Shown: positions 8,137 through 13,607 of the stretch, one piece after another
Layout of the letters: every line of letters starts with the position of its first letter
Position numbering within the stretch: the stretch's first letter is position 1
DNA from: Treponema sp.
Lineage (GTDB): Bacteria; Spirochaetota; Spirochaetia; Treponematales; Treponemataceae
Length of the DNA stretch: 18,145 nt
Direction: 5' to 3'
NCBI GenBank assembly: GCA_022510885.1
Contig: JAFLSP010000010.1
Location: forward strand, 1-18,145
Program-made: the position numbers and the translations under genes
Notes under the pieces: model-generated
Database searches by the model: none
Told to the model about the DNA's origin: nothing
Seen by the model: only the letters and a program-made list of their open reading frames with translations

Positions 8137-8879
8137 AGTTGTTGGGCGTTCCCGTGGACGTGTGTCGTCCCGAGCAATTAGAAGCCGAGATTCTGGAGAT
8201 TCTTTCAAAGCCTGGCACCAAGCAGATTATATTTCTTTCCGTGTGGGACGTGCTCAAGGCGCGAAACAAGCGCAACGATTTCGGGCAATGCATAAAGGAC
8301 GCGGATTTGATTCTGCCTATCTCAAAAAGCATCTTGAGCGGTGCGAGATTTCTAAAAAAAGACGTTCCCGTCCGCTACAATCCGTTTTCGGCAGTTATCA
8401 GTGTTCTGAGTGTGCTCGACCAGTATTATAAATCGCTCTATCTGCTGGGTGGACGACAGAAAACGCTCACTCATGCAGAGCGCAACCTGCGCGAGACCTT
8501 TCCCAATCTGCAAATTGTAGGTCGATTTGTGGGCTATTATCCCAAGACGATGGAAAGCGACATTATCGCCGCGATGTACAAGTCGTCGCCCGCGCTCGTG
8601 TTGGTGAGCGAAGGTATCAAGGAACGGAATCTGTGGTCGTATCATCGGCGAAATCAGTTTTCTAACAGCATTTTTCTGTATTATCGCGATGCAATCGGCA
8701 TTTTTTCCGAGCGTATCAAGCGCGTGAGCGAAGCTACGTTTGACAGGGGACGCGAAATCTGGCATGAGATTGCGCATAATCCATTCAAATTATTTTTTGT
8801 GTTTTCTTTCATAAAATATGGTATACTGTTGGTGTGGTATAGGTTTTTCAGGAGGAACGCTCAGCAGCAGGATGCATGA
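8118..8879 (+). CDS. WecG/TagA/CpsF-family glycosyltransferase-like protein
   Basis: This 253-aa protein matches the GT26 family, which transfers N-acetylmannosamine-type sugars to lipid carriers in surface glycan synthesis. Family-like stretches are the start (IELLGVPVDVC), ADLILP, SLYLLGGRQKTLTHAERNL and FPNLQIVGRFVGYYP. Key positions differ: the DG that normally follows the ADL/AD strand reads PISKS, and the usual GxPKQE is replaced by SEGIKERN. Activity may therefore be altered or lost. The C-terminus has a hydrophobic segment (about 222-243) followed by basic residues, so it may sit at the membrane. ATG 8118 overlaps rsmE by 19 bases and has GGAGA 7 bases upstream; ATG 8124 is a weaker option. 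Confidence 0.8.
   Translation: MAMQRIELLGVPVDVCRPEQLEAEILEILSKPGTKQIIFLSVWDVLKARNKRNDFGQCIKDADLILPISKSILSGARFLKKDVPVRYNPFSAVISVLSVLDQYYKSLYLLGGRQKTLTHAERNLRETFPNLQIVGRFVGYYPKTMESDIIAAMYKSSPALVLVSEGIKERNLWSYHRRNQFSNSIFLYYRDAIGIFSERIKRVSEATFDRGREIWHEIAHNPFKLFFVFSFIKYGILLVWYRFFRRNAQQQDA
8819..8843 (+). promoter_or_regulatory. Possible tandem internal promoters for the AAA+ regulator
   Basis: Two TGG-preceded -10-like elements, TATACT (8822-8827) and TATAGG (8838-8843), lie in the AT-rich 3' end of the wecG-like gene about 35-50 bases before the next start. A poor -35 (TTGTGT, 8797-8802) lies 19 bp before the first. They could give the regulator expression independent of ctp. Confidence 0.35.
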
Positions 8880-9952
8880 TTCCGACTATTGCGTTAGTCT
8901 CTTCGGACGTGGACATGGTGTGTGGCTTTCGAGTGTTGTTTGCGTCGGTTTGTACACTGCGCATTTTTGTTGACTTTGCCACCTTGCACTCCGCGCTCTG
9001 CGAGCGTTCGTTCGATTTTGTTCTTATTGATGTTGCGATACCTTTTGGCGGGGCTTTTACTGATTCATTATTTTCTAATCCGCGCTTCCGGTGCTTTTAC
9101 ATTTCCTCGTTGCCTAATCCTGTTGTGCGCGACGGTCGCGCAATTCTGCGTTTTCCTCAGGACATGGCGTTTTTGCTTAAAAAGGACGCAACACATCACG
9201 CCGAGCATTCTGCTGAGGAGGAGTCGGTGCTTTCGCAGATTGTCGGCGAATCTGCGGCCGTGCAGTCGCTCAAAAGGCATATTCTAATGGCATCGCGCTC
9301 GGATGTTCCTATGTTGATTACGGGTGAGACGGGCGTAGGCAAAGGCTTGGTTGCGCACACGATTCATCGCCTTTCGTCGCGCAGTCGGCACGATTTTGTG
9401 TCTGTCAACGTGACGGAAAATCCCGATGGACTTGAGGCGGCATCGCTGTTCGGCACGGTGCGAGGTGCGTTTACCGACGCGCAGAACCGAAAGGGATATT
9501 TTGAGCTTGCGCAGAACTCGACGCTTTTTTTGGACGAAATCGGCGACCTTAAGCGCGATGTGCAGGCAAAACTTTTGTACGCGGTGGAGAACGGCGTGTT
9601 CCGAAGTGTCGGGGCGGAACAGAAAAAACGCACGAATGCGCGGCTCATATTTGCCACTAACGCGGACTTGCAGAAGCGCATGGCACTCGGCGAGTTTCGG
9701 GAAGATTTGTATTATCGTATTTCCCGCCTGCGCATCCATATTCCGCCGTTGCGCGAGCGCAAAGAGGACATCATTCCGCTCGCGCGTAATTTTGCCTCTC
9801 GCTTGCACAAGCGACTGTCCTATCTCGCAGAGGAAGTGCTGACGACATTCTCGTGGAAAGGCAATGTGCGCCAGCTTGCGTACTGCATTGAGCGCGCGAG
9901 CGTTTGGTGTGGCGGGGACACGATTGACGCGGAGCATATCACGGTAGATTAG
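8876..9952 (+). CDS. Sigma54-activator-type AAA+ protein with degenerate receiver and no HTH
   Basis: The 358-aa protein joins a receiver-like N-terminus (1-100) to an NtrC-type AAA+ ATPase (118-358). The receiver has a possible phosphorylation site (IDVAIP, D52), but its acidic pocket is replaced (ALVSSD where two Asp are expected), so phosphorylation is doubtful. The ATPase shows Walker A TGETGVGKG (149-157), Walker B LFLDE (D220, E221), the arginine stretch FREDLYYR (274-281) and sensor II GNVRQLAY (329-336). The sigma54-contact loop reads GAFTDA (197-202) rather than GAFTGA. The protein ends right after the AAA+ lid, so the usual Fis-type DNA-binding domain is absent. It could act from solution on sigma54, or do something other than open promoters. 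ATG 8876 overlaps the upstream stop as ATGA. Confidence 0.9.
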   Translation: MIPTIALVSSDVDMVCGFRVLFASVCTLRIFVDFATLHSALCERSFDFVLIDVAIPFGGAFTDSLFSNPRFRCFYISSLPNPVVRDGRAILRFPQDMAFLLKKDATHHAEHSAEEESVLSQIVGESAAVQSLKRHILMASRSDVPMLITGETGVGKGLVAHTIHRLSSRSRHDFVSVNVTENPDGLEAASLFGTVRGAFTDAQNRKGYFELAQNSTLFLDEIGDLKRDVQAKLLYAVENGVFRSVGAEQKKRTNARLIFATNADLQKRMALGEFREDLYYRISRLRIHIPPLRERKEDIIPLARNFASRLHKRLSYLAEEVLTTFSWKGNVRQLAYCIERASVWCGGDTIDAEHITVD

Positions 9953-10689
9953 GGCGCGGCATTGCGTCCAACAAGCCCTGCTACTTTGTCGAATAATTTT
10001 TCTAGGTAGGATGCCTCGCCTTCGCTAAGAGCGGCGCGGGAAAGAATCATGCGCCAAAAGCGTTCCATGTCGGGTCTGCCTGCGAGCGTGAAAAAGCCAA
10101 TTTTTTGAAGGTCGTCAGTAATGGTCGTTACGGTGTGGTCAAGGCGTTCCAGCGTAAGCGGCGTGTAGCCTGGAGACGCGGTAGCCTGCGCACGGAACAA
10201 ATGATAGCATATAATCTGTACCGCATGGCTCAGGTTGAGTGAGGCGAACGCGGGCGACGCGGGAATGGTTACGCCGACCGTACAGGCGGCAAGCTCGTCG
10301 TCGGTCAGTCCTGTGCGCTCATTGCCGAATACTATCGCGATTCTGCCGCCGTCTTCCGCATTCGTTCCCGTCACTCGCGCGGCGAGGGCAGCGCATTCTT
10401 CGGGAAGAAGCAATTTGCCTTTGCGCTTCTTGCCTCGTCTGCGCGTCGTTCCTGCGGCAAGCGTACAATCGGCAGTTGCTTGCGTGATGTCGTCAAAAAA
10501 CTGTGCCTTCTCCCAAATTCCCGCCGCGTGAATAGCGAGCACCCGCACGTGTTCGCCGTCAAAATCCTCGCGTTTTCCCACAATTCGCAACGTGCTGATG
10601 CCACTGTTCGCCATTGCCCGGCACACTGCGCCGACGTTTCGGCTTTCTTCGGGGCGGACGAGCACAATTATGATTTTGTTCAAATCCAT
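9949..10689 (-). CDS. TrmJ-family RNA 2'-O-methyltransferase (SpoU/TrmH class)
   Basis: This is a SAM-dependent ribose methyltransferase of the SPOUT superfamily, 246 aa. TrmJ proteins methylate position 32 of tRNAs; close relatives act on other RNA sites. All three motifs are present: VRPEESRNVGAVCRAMANSG (11-30, R24), GNERTGLTDDEL (122-133) and SLNLSHAVQI (150-159). The C-terminal part (MERFWRMILSRAALSEGEASYLEKL) fits the TrmJ dimerisation extension. A Lys/Arg-rich loop (RRRGKKRKGK, 83-92) may contact RNA. The gene converges on the AAA+ regulator with a 4-base overlap of ends and diverges from the SDR gene across 45 bp. The start has only a weak AAGG site. The exact substrate is inferred from family only. 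Confidence 0.9.
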   Translation of the reverse strand: MDLNKIIIVLVRPEESRNVGAVCRAMANSGISTLRIVGKREDFDGEHVRVLAIHAAGIWEKAQFFDDITQATADCTLAAGTTRRRGKKRKGKLLLPEECAALAARVTGTNAEDGGRIAIVFGNERTGLTDDELAACTVGVTIPASPAFASLNLSHAVQIICYHLFRAQATASPGYTPLTLERLDHTVTTITDDLQKIGFFTLAGRPDMERFWRMILSRAALSEGEASYLEKLFDKVAGLVGRNAAP

Positions 10690-10722
10690 GCCTTCACTCT
10701 ACTTCTTTTTACGCTTTTGCGC

Positions 10723-10728
10723 TATAAT
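10723..10728 (+). promoter_or_regulatory. -10 box at the SDR start in a 45-bp divergent promoter region
   Basis: TATAAT at 10723-10728 ends 6 bases before ATG 10735, and no ribosome-binding site intervenes. The -35 is weak. The 45-bp gap between divergent starts (10690-10734) must also serve the minus-strand trmJ-like gene, so the two promoters probably overlap. Confidence 0.6.
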
Positions 10729-10734
10729 GCAGTC

Positions 10735-11484
10735 ATGCGGACGTTTGAGGGTAAAAAAGCCCTGGTGGTAGGTGGCTCGGGTGGGATTGGCGCGGCGATT
10801 TCCCTGTTGCTTGCACAGAGCGGCGCGGAGTTGACGGTGCATGGTGCCCATACGAGCGAGCGATTTTCTGCGCTGATTGCACGTTGTAACGCAGTCGCCT
10901 CCGCTCCCGTGCGTCCGCTTGTGCAGGTATTTTCTGCGGAGTCCTTTTCCACGCTTGCCGATTCTCCCGTAGCAGACTATGCCCGTACTTCGGACATTCT
11001 GTGCGTGTGCTACGGACCGTTTGTCCAGAAGTCGTTGGACGCAACAACGCTTGCAGACTGGCAGCATCTCGCGCTTTTTAATTACGCTCTGCCCGGCTTT
11101 TTGGTCTCTATGGCGTTATGTGGCATGCGGCAGAAACGCTGGGGCAGAATCCTGCTCTTTGGTGGCACGGGAACGGCGCATCGCGGCGAATTTGCGACAA
11201 ATGCGGCGTATGCGGGCGCAAAATCCGCGCTGAACGTGGTGGTGCAGTCGGTTGCGGCTTCGTATGCGGCTGACGGCATTACCTGCAACGCCGTGTTGCC
11301 CGGCTTTACGCACACTGAATACACAGACGATGCTGCCGCGCTCGCTCAAAAAATGCCGCAGGGCGCGATGATTTCGCCGCAGTCCATTGCAGAGGCTGCG
11401 CTGTTTTTGTTGCAGCATGATGATTTGAACGGCGTGTTGCTGCGGGTTGACCGTGGCTGGTCACCGCTTGTTAAAAACGAGTGA
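10735..11484 (+). CDS. Short-chain dehydrogenase/reductase
   Basis: This is a 249-aa Rossmann-fold oxidoreductase of the SDR family, with substrate unknown. The cofactor loop GGSGGIG is at 13-19, and the catalytic pair YAGAK gives Y159 and K163. The helix Asn is probably N116 (LFNYAL). The strand that normally carries the catalytic Ser reads LFGGTGTAHR (141-150), so Thr145 or Thr147, or no hydroxyl, takes that role. The usual NNAG stretch is replaced by CVCYGPF. The region after PG (NAVLPGFTHTEYT) is typical. ATG 10735 is chosen because it directly follows a TATAAT box; reading further upstream would run into the divergent promoter and the opposite gene. It appears to be a single-gene unit. 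Confidence 0.88.
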   Translation: MRTFEGKKALVVGGSGGIGAAISLLLAQSGAELTVHGAHTSERFSALIARCNAVASAPVRPLVQVFSAESFSTLADSPVADYARTSDILCVCYGPFVQKSLDATTLADWQHLALFNYALPGFLVSMALCGMRQKRWGRILLFGGTGTAHRGEFATNAAYAGAKSALNVVVQSVAASYAADGITCNAVLPGFTHTEYTDDAAALAQKMPQGAMISPQSIAEAALFLLQHDDLNGVLLRVDRGWSPLVKNE

Positions 11485-11551
11485 TGCGAGGTCGCCTTAT
11501 GGGTCATGCGGTCATTCACTTGGGTATTCGTGATGGTGCGCGTGGGAACAT

Positions 11552-11580
11552 TTGACATAACAGGCGATTTGAGTTATGAT
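11552..11580 (+). promoter_or_regulatory. Near-consensus sigma70 promoter for the STAS gene
   Basis: TTGACA (11552-11557), 17 bp and TATGAT (11575-11580) give the best housekeeping promoter in the window. The predicted start near 11587 leaves a leader of about 28 bases carrying GGTAGGAG (11603-11610) before ATG 11615. Unlike several neighbours, this gene has a conventional leader. Confidence 0.85.
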
Positions 11581-11614
11581 ATGACAAGTTCGAATAGTGA
11601 TAGGTAGGAGTTCC

Positions 11615-12163
11615 ATGAGCAACGACGCAATTGTTCAAGGTTTTGATGATGAGAGAGATGATAGTCTTCGGATTACATTAGATACGCTTGCCGACGTTGA
11701 GAATGGAATCATTATCTATTTGAACGGGTATATTGACACCTACAATTCAAGCGTGTTCCAGAAGCGCATTCAAAAAGTCGTGGAAGCAGGATATATCAAT
11801 TTGGTGTTCAATTGTTCGTCGCTCAATTATGTATCGTCCACGGGCATCGGGTCGTTCACGGCATTTTTGAAGATGGTAAAAGCCAAGAGTGGTGACATCG
11901 TGTTGCTGGACATTCAGCCGAAAGTGTATGAGTTGTTCCAGTTGCTCGGCTTTTCGCAATTTTTTAATATTCGCGCGACAATTACGGAGGCGGTTGCTGT
12001 CTTTCTGTCGGGCGCGTCCAACGAGAACAACGTGTTTCCCAAGGTGTTCGGCTGTCCTGTGTGTTCAAAGCGGCTCAAGGCGACCAAGGCAGGACGGTTT
12101 CGCTGTTCGGAATGCAAGTCTATTTTCTCAGTTGACCAGGCAGGACAGGTCTTTTTGGGATAA
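11615..12163 (+). CDS. STAS-domain anti-sigma-factor-antagonist-like protein with C-terminal zinc ribbon
   Basis: The 182-aa protein has a STAS domain at about 18-132 (IIIYLNGYIDTYNSS at its first strands) and a Cys4 zinc ribbon at 147-167 (CPVC...CSEC, with C147, C150, C164 and C167). STAS antagonists bind anti-sigma factors or other partners and are switched off by phosphorylation of a Ser/Thr. Here the phosphorylation loop reads NYVSSTGIGSF, and T76 aligns with SpoIIAA Ser58. The Asp before it in SpoIIAA is Ser here. The zinc ribbon is not part of classical SpoIIAA or RsbV and may give a second binding surface. The start at 11615 is fixed by GGTAGGAG. No kinase, phosphatase or sigma factor gene adjoins it, so its partners must be elsewhere. 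Confidence 0.9.
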   Translation: MSNDAIVQGFDDERDDSLRITLDTLADVENGIIIYLNGYIDTYNSSVFQKRIQKVVEAGYINLVFNCSSLNYVSSTGIGSFTAFLKMVKAKSGDIVLLDIQPKVYELFQLLGFSQFFNIRATITEAVAVFLSGASNENNVFPKVFGCPVCSKRLKATKAGRFRCSECKSIFSVDQAGQVFLG

Positions 12164-12231
12164 GTCCTCGCGTTTGCGAATACCCAGAAATAGCACCCAA
12201 TATTGAAGAAATCGAATGATTGCCAAATGGT

Positions 12232-12267
12232 TGTGAATATTTTTTGATGTGAACAACCTGTGGAAAA
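12232..12267 (-). promoter_or_regulatory. Cluster of three DnaA-box-like 9-mers
   Basis: Read on the minus strand, 12232-12240, 12248-12256 and 12259-12267 give ATATTCACA, TTGTTCACA and TTTTCCACA. Each differs from the DnaA-box consensus TTATNCACA at one position, and all share one orientation within 36 bp. A fourth TTTTCCACA lies at 12483-12491. DnaA binding is inferred from these matches only. Confidence 0.4.
12241..12267 (+). repeat. 27-bp imperfect direct repeat, copy 1
   Basis: This copy matches 12465-12491 at 24 of 27 positions, including an identical 13-mer AACCTGTGGAAAA. The copies start 224 bp apart in the same orientation. The core TGTGGAAAA is DnaA-box-like. Confidence 0.85.
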
Positions 12268-12279
12268 ATTCTTGTTGCT

Positions 12280-12297
12280 GTACGCAATCTTACGTAC
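12280..12297. repeat. Inverted repeat GTACG-N8-CGTAC
   Basis: Perfect 5-bp arms flank 8 bases just downstream of repeat copy 1. This could be a regulator operator. It is too weak for a transcription terminator and has no T run after it. Confidence 0.4.
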
Positions 12298-12328
12298 TTG
12301 ACGAGAAAAAACGGGTGTTTTAAGGTTA

Positions 12329-12342
12329 TTGTAAGCATACAA
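12329..12342. repeat. Inverted repeat TTGTA-N4-TACAA
   Basis: A perfect 14-bp operator-like palindrome lies 3 bases before the -35-like TTCTTT (12345-12350). The arrangement suggests a regulator site, but 5-bp arms can arise by chance. Confidence 0.4.
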
Positions 12343-12344
12343 CG

Positions 12345-12373
12345 TTCTTTTTAGGGTTTTATTTCTTTATAAT
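12345..12373 (+). promoter_or_regulatory. Possible promoter inside the intergenic region
   Basis: TTCTTT (12345-12350), 17 bp and TATAAT (12368-12373) are followed 3 bases later by ATG 12377 of a 23-codon ORF, and 20 bases later by the G9 run. It may produce a short RNA or a long leader for the membrane-protein gene at 12570. Confidence 0.4.
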
Positions 12374-12393
12374 ACAATGATTTATATGGCGAC

Positions 12394-12402
12394 GGGGGGG
12401 GG
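12394..12402 (+). repeat. Homopolymeric G9 tract
   Basis: Nine consecutive G lie in an AT-rich intergenic region. Poly-G runs of this length are prone to slippage, and in Treponema pallidum they modulate transcription of several genes. Here the run lies about 130 bases before the -35 of the next gene's predicted promoter, so any effect on that gene is uncertain. Confidence 0.6.
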
Positions 12403-12464
12403 CGTGGCAGAAATGCTCTCTTTTTTTGACGAGGTAAAAAAATTTTAAAAAGTAGTTGACACGG

Positions 12465-12491
12465 TTTTTCATGGGAATAACCTGTGGAAAA
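12465..12491 (+). repeat. 27-bp imperfect direct repeat, copy 2
   Basis: This is the partner of 12241-12267 with three mismatches. It lies upstream of the predicted -35 at 12532 of the membrane-protein pair and close to a TTGACA at 12456-12461. Confidence 0.85.
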
Positions 12492-12531
12492 CGTGTGCGC
12501 GTTCTGCATACAAATTTAAGCATAAAGCGGA

Positions 12532-12560
12532 TTGTTTTTACCGCGCGTTCATGGTATTCT
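12532..12560 (+). promoter_or_regulatory. Promoter for the LptF/G-like pair
   Basis: TTGTTT (12532-12537), 17 bp and TGG-TATTCT (12552-12560) predict a start near 12567, three bases before ATG 12570. An alternative -10, TATAAG, is at 12560-12565. No ribosome-binding site is present, so the mRNA may be nearly leaderless. Confidence 0.65.
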
Positions 12561-12569
12561 ATAAGAACG

Positions 12570-13607
12570 ATGAAAACGTCGCTCAAGATGATTCTGCTGT
12601 TCTTCGCAATCAGCGTTTTTGGCTCATTGGCAGTTGCCGCACTCTTTGTGTTGGGGCTTGATTTGCGTGTGCTGGTTGCGGGCAATTCGCACATACCGTT
12701 TACTTCCGCGTTTTTTCTACGGGGGCTGCTCGTTGCAATTCCGTTCGTCACCGGATGTGCGCTTTTGTTCGTCTTACTGTATCTGATTCGGCATCCGAAG
12801 GCATCGGTGCTGGGGGGTATCGCCTATCTGCTGCTCGGCGTGTTGACGTGGGGAGTGCTTGTTCCGGGGGCGGCGCGGTTGCATGGGTATTATGACCGTG
12901 TGACGTTTGACTGGGTAAGCAATGTGGACGCGGCGGACTTGACCCCGCATTATTTCCGTGTGCATGACGGCAACGTCTACTATTATGCGCGGGTGTTTCG
13001 CTTTGCGGAGGCTTCGCGGGAGATGTACGGCGAGGGGCTGATGATTGACTTGATGGGGACTCGCGGTAAGGCGGGCGAGATTTATTCGTTCACCACGTCA
13101 GCGGTCGTTCGCGATTCGGACGGGCTGTTCAACGACGTGCTTTTTAAGGATGTCGCCTCGATGCCGCCCGTGGTCGCCGTGCCGGTCAAGGCGTACATGG
13201 TTCTGTTTGCGGCGGCGAGCACGTCCGTGTGGTCGGGGCTTGTTCCTTGGGCTGCCTATGCGTCGTTGGGGTGTGCATTGCTTGCGGCGGCGTGGCTTAT
13301 GTCGCTGAGCAGTTGGCGATTTCTAAAAGCATTTATTGTGTCGGTAGCGGGCATCATGGTCACCGTGCTGAATTATTTGGTGTACGCGCATCTGCTTTTT
13401 GCGGACTTTGCCACATCGTGCCGCGAGCTGTTCGTGCATATCGGCATGACGATGCCGCCGCCGCTTGCCGGCATGATGGACGTGCTTGAGCCGCTCGCGC
13501 TGTTCGTCAACCTGCTGTGCATCGTCGTGTTCTTGGTGCTGGGCTTGATTGGCAGGCGGCTTGCGGTGAACGACCCCTATGCCCGCGCGGCGGAGGATGA
13601 CGCATGA
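12570..13607 (+). CDS. Membrane protein with LptF/LptG-like topology
   Basis: The 345-aa protein has six likely membrane segments in two groups of three: about 8-30, 50-72 and 79-98, then 223-246, 251-277 and 309-328. Basic loops (RHPK after segment 2, SSWRFLK after segment 4, GRR at the end) place both ends in the cytoplasm. The ~110-residue periplasmic part between the groups (HYFRVHDGNVYYYARVFRF) resembles the jellyroll strands of LptF/LptG. Those permeases pair with an ABC ATPase to move lipopolysaccharide off the inner membrane. Treponemes are generally regarded as lacking LPS, so the cargo, if any, is unknown. ATG 12570 is chosen from the promoter position; the frame extends upstream to TTG 12456, but only through intergenic DNA. 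It overlaps the next gene as ATGA. Confidence 0.75.
   Translation: MKTSLKMILLFFAISVFGSLAVAALFVLGLDLRVLVAGNSHIPFTSAFFLRGLLVAIPFVTGCALLFVLLYLIRHPKASVLGGIAYLLLGVLTWGVLVPGAARLHGYYDRVTFDWVSNVDAADLTPHYFRVHDGNVYYYARVFRFAEASREMYGEGLMIDLMGTRGKAGEIYSFTTSAVVRDSDGLFNDVLFKDVASMPPVVAVPVKAYMVLFAAASTSVWSGLVPWAAYASLGCALLAAAWLMSLSSWRFLKAFIVSVAGIMVTVLNYLVYAHLLFADFATSCRELFVHIGMTMPPPLAGMMDVLEPLALFVNLLCIVVFLVLGLIGRRLAVNDPYARAAEDDA

Larger units (their letters stand above)
12164..12569 (+). other. AT-rich intergenic region with repeats, inverted repeats and a G9 tract
   Basis: This is the only gap over 300 bases in an otherwise packed window. It holds a 27-bp imperfect direct repeat (12241-12267 and 12465-12491), four sites one mismatch from the DnaA box, inverted repeats at 12280-12297 and 12329-12342, and a run of nine G at 12394-12402. 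It also has promoter-like elements at 12345-12373 and 12532-12560. A 23-codon ORF (12377-12448) starts just after the first of these and contains the G run; I do not count it as a gene. No tRNA fold or obvious intrinsic terminator was seen. Confidence 0.7.

Noticed and set aside
8872..8973. 33-codon ORF starting ATG 8872, 15 bases after a GGAGGA site
   Set aside because: It is out of frame within the AAA+ regulator and is poorly spaced from the site.
11484..11555. 23-codon ORF overlapping the SDR stop as TGATG
   Set aside because: It runs into the STAS promoter -35, has no recognisable features and is too short to support beyond the chance overlap.
12142..12178. Intrinsic terminator after the STAS gene
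   Set aside because: Only short 4-5 bp stems could be drawn and no T run follows.
12361..12390. XerCD dif-like site
   Set aside because: The AT-rich stretch has some resemblance to a XerC arm, but the XerD half does not match.
12164..12569. Chromosomal replication origin (oriC)
   Set aside because: DnaA-box-like sites and AT-rich DNA fit, but no dnaA, dnaN or gyrB is nearby, and genes on both sides run in the same direction rather than diverging.
12456..12569. Extended N-terminus of the membrane protein from TTG 12456
   Set aside because: The extension is translated intergenic DNA that includes repeat copy 2 and the promoter; ATG 12570 begins a clean membrane segment.
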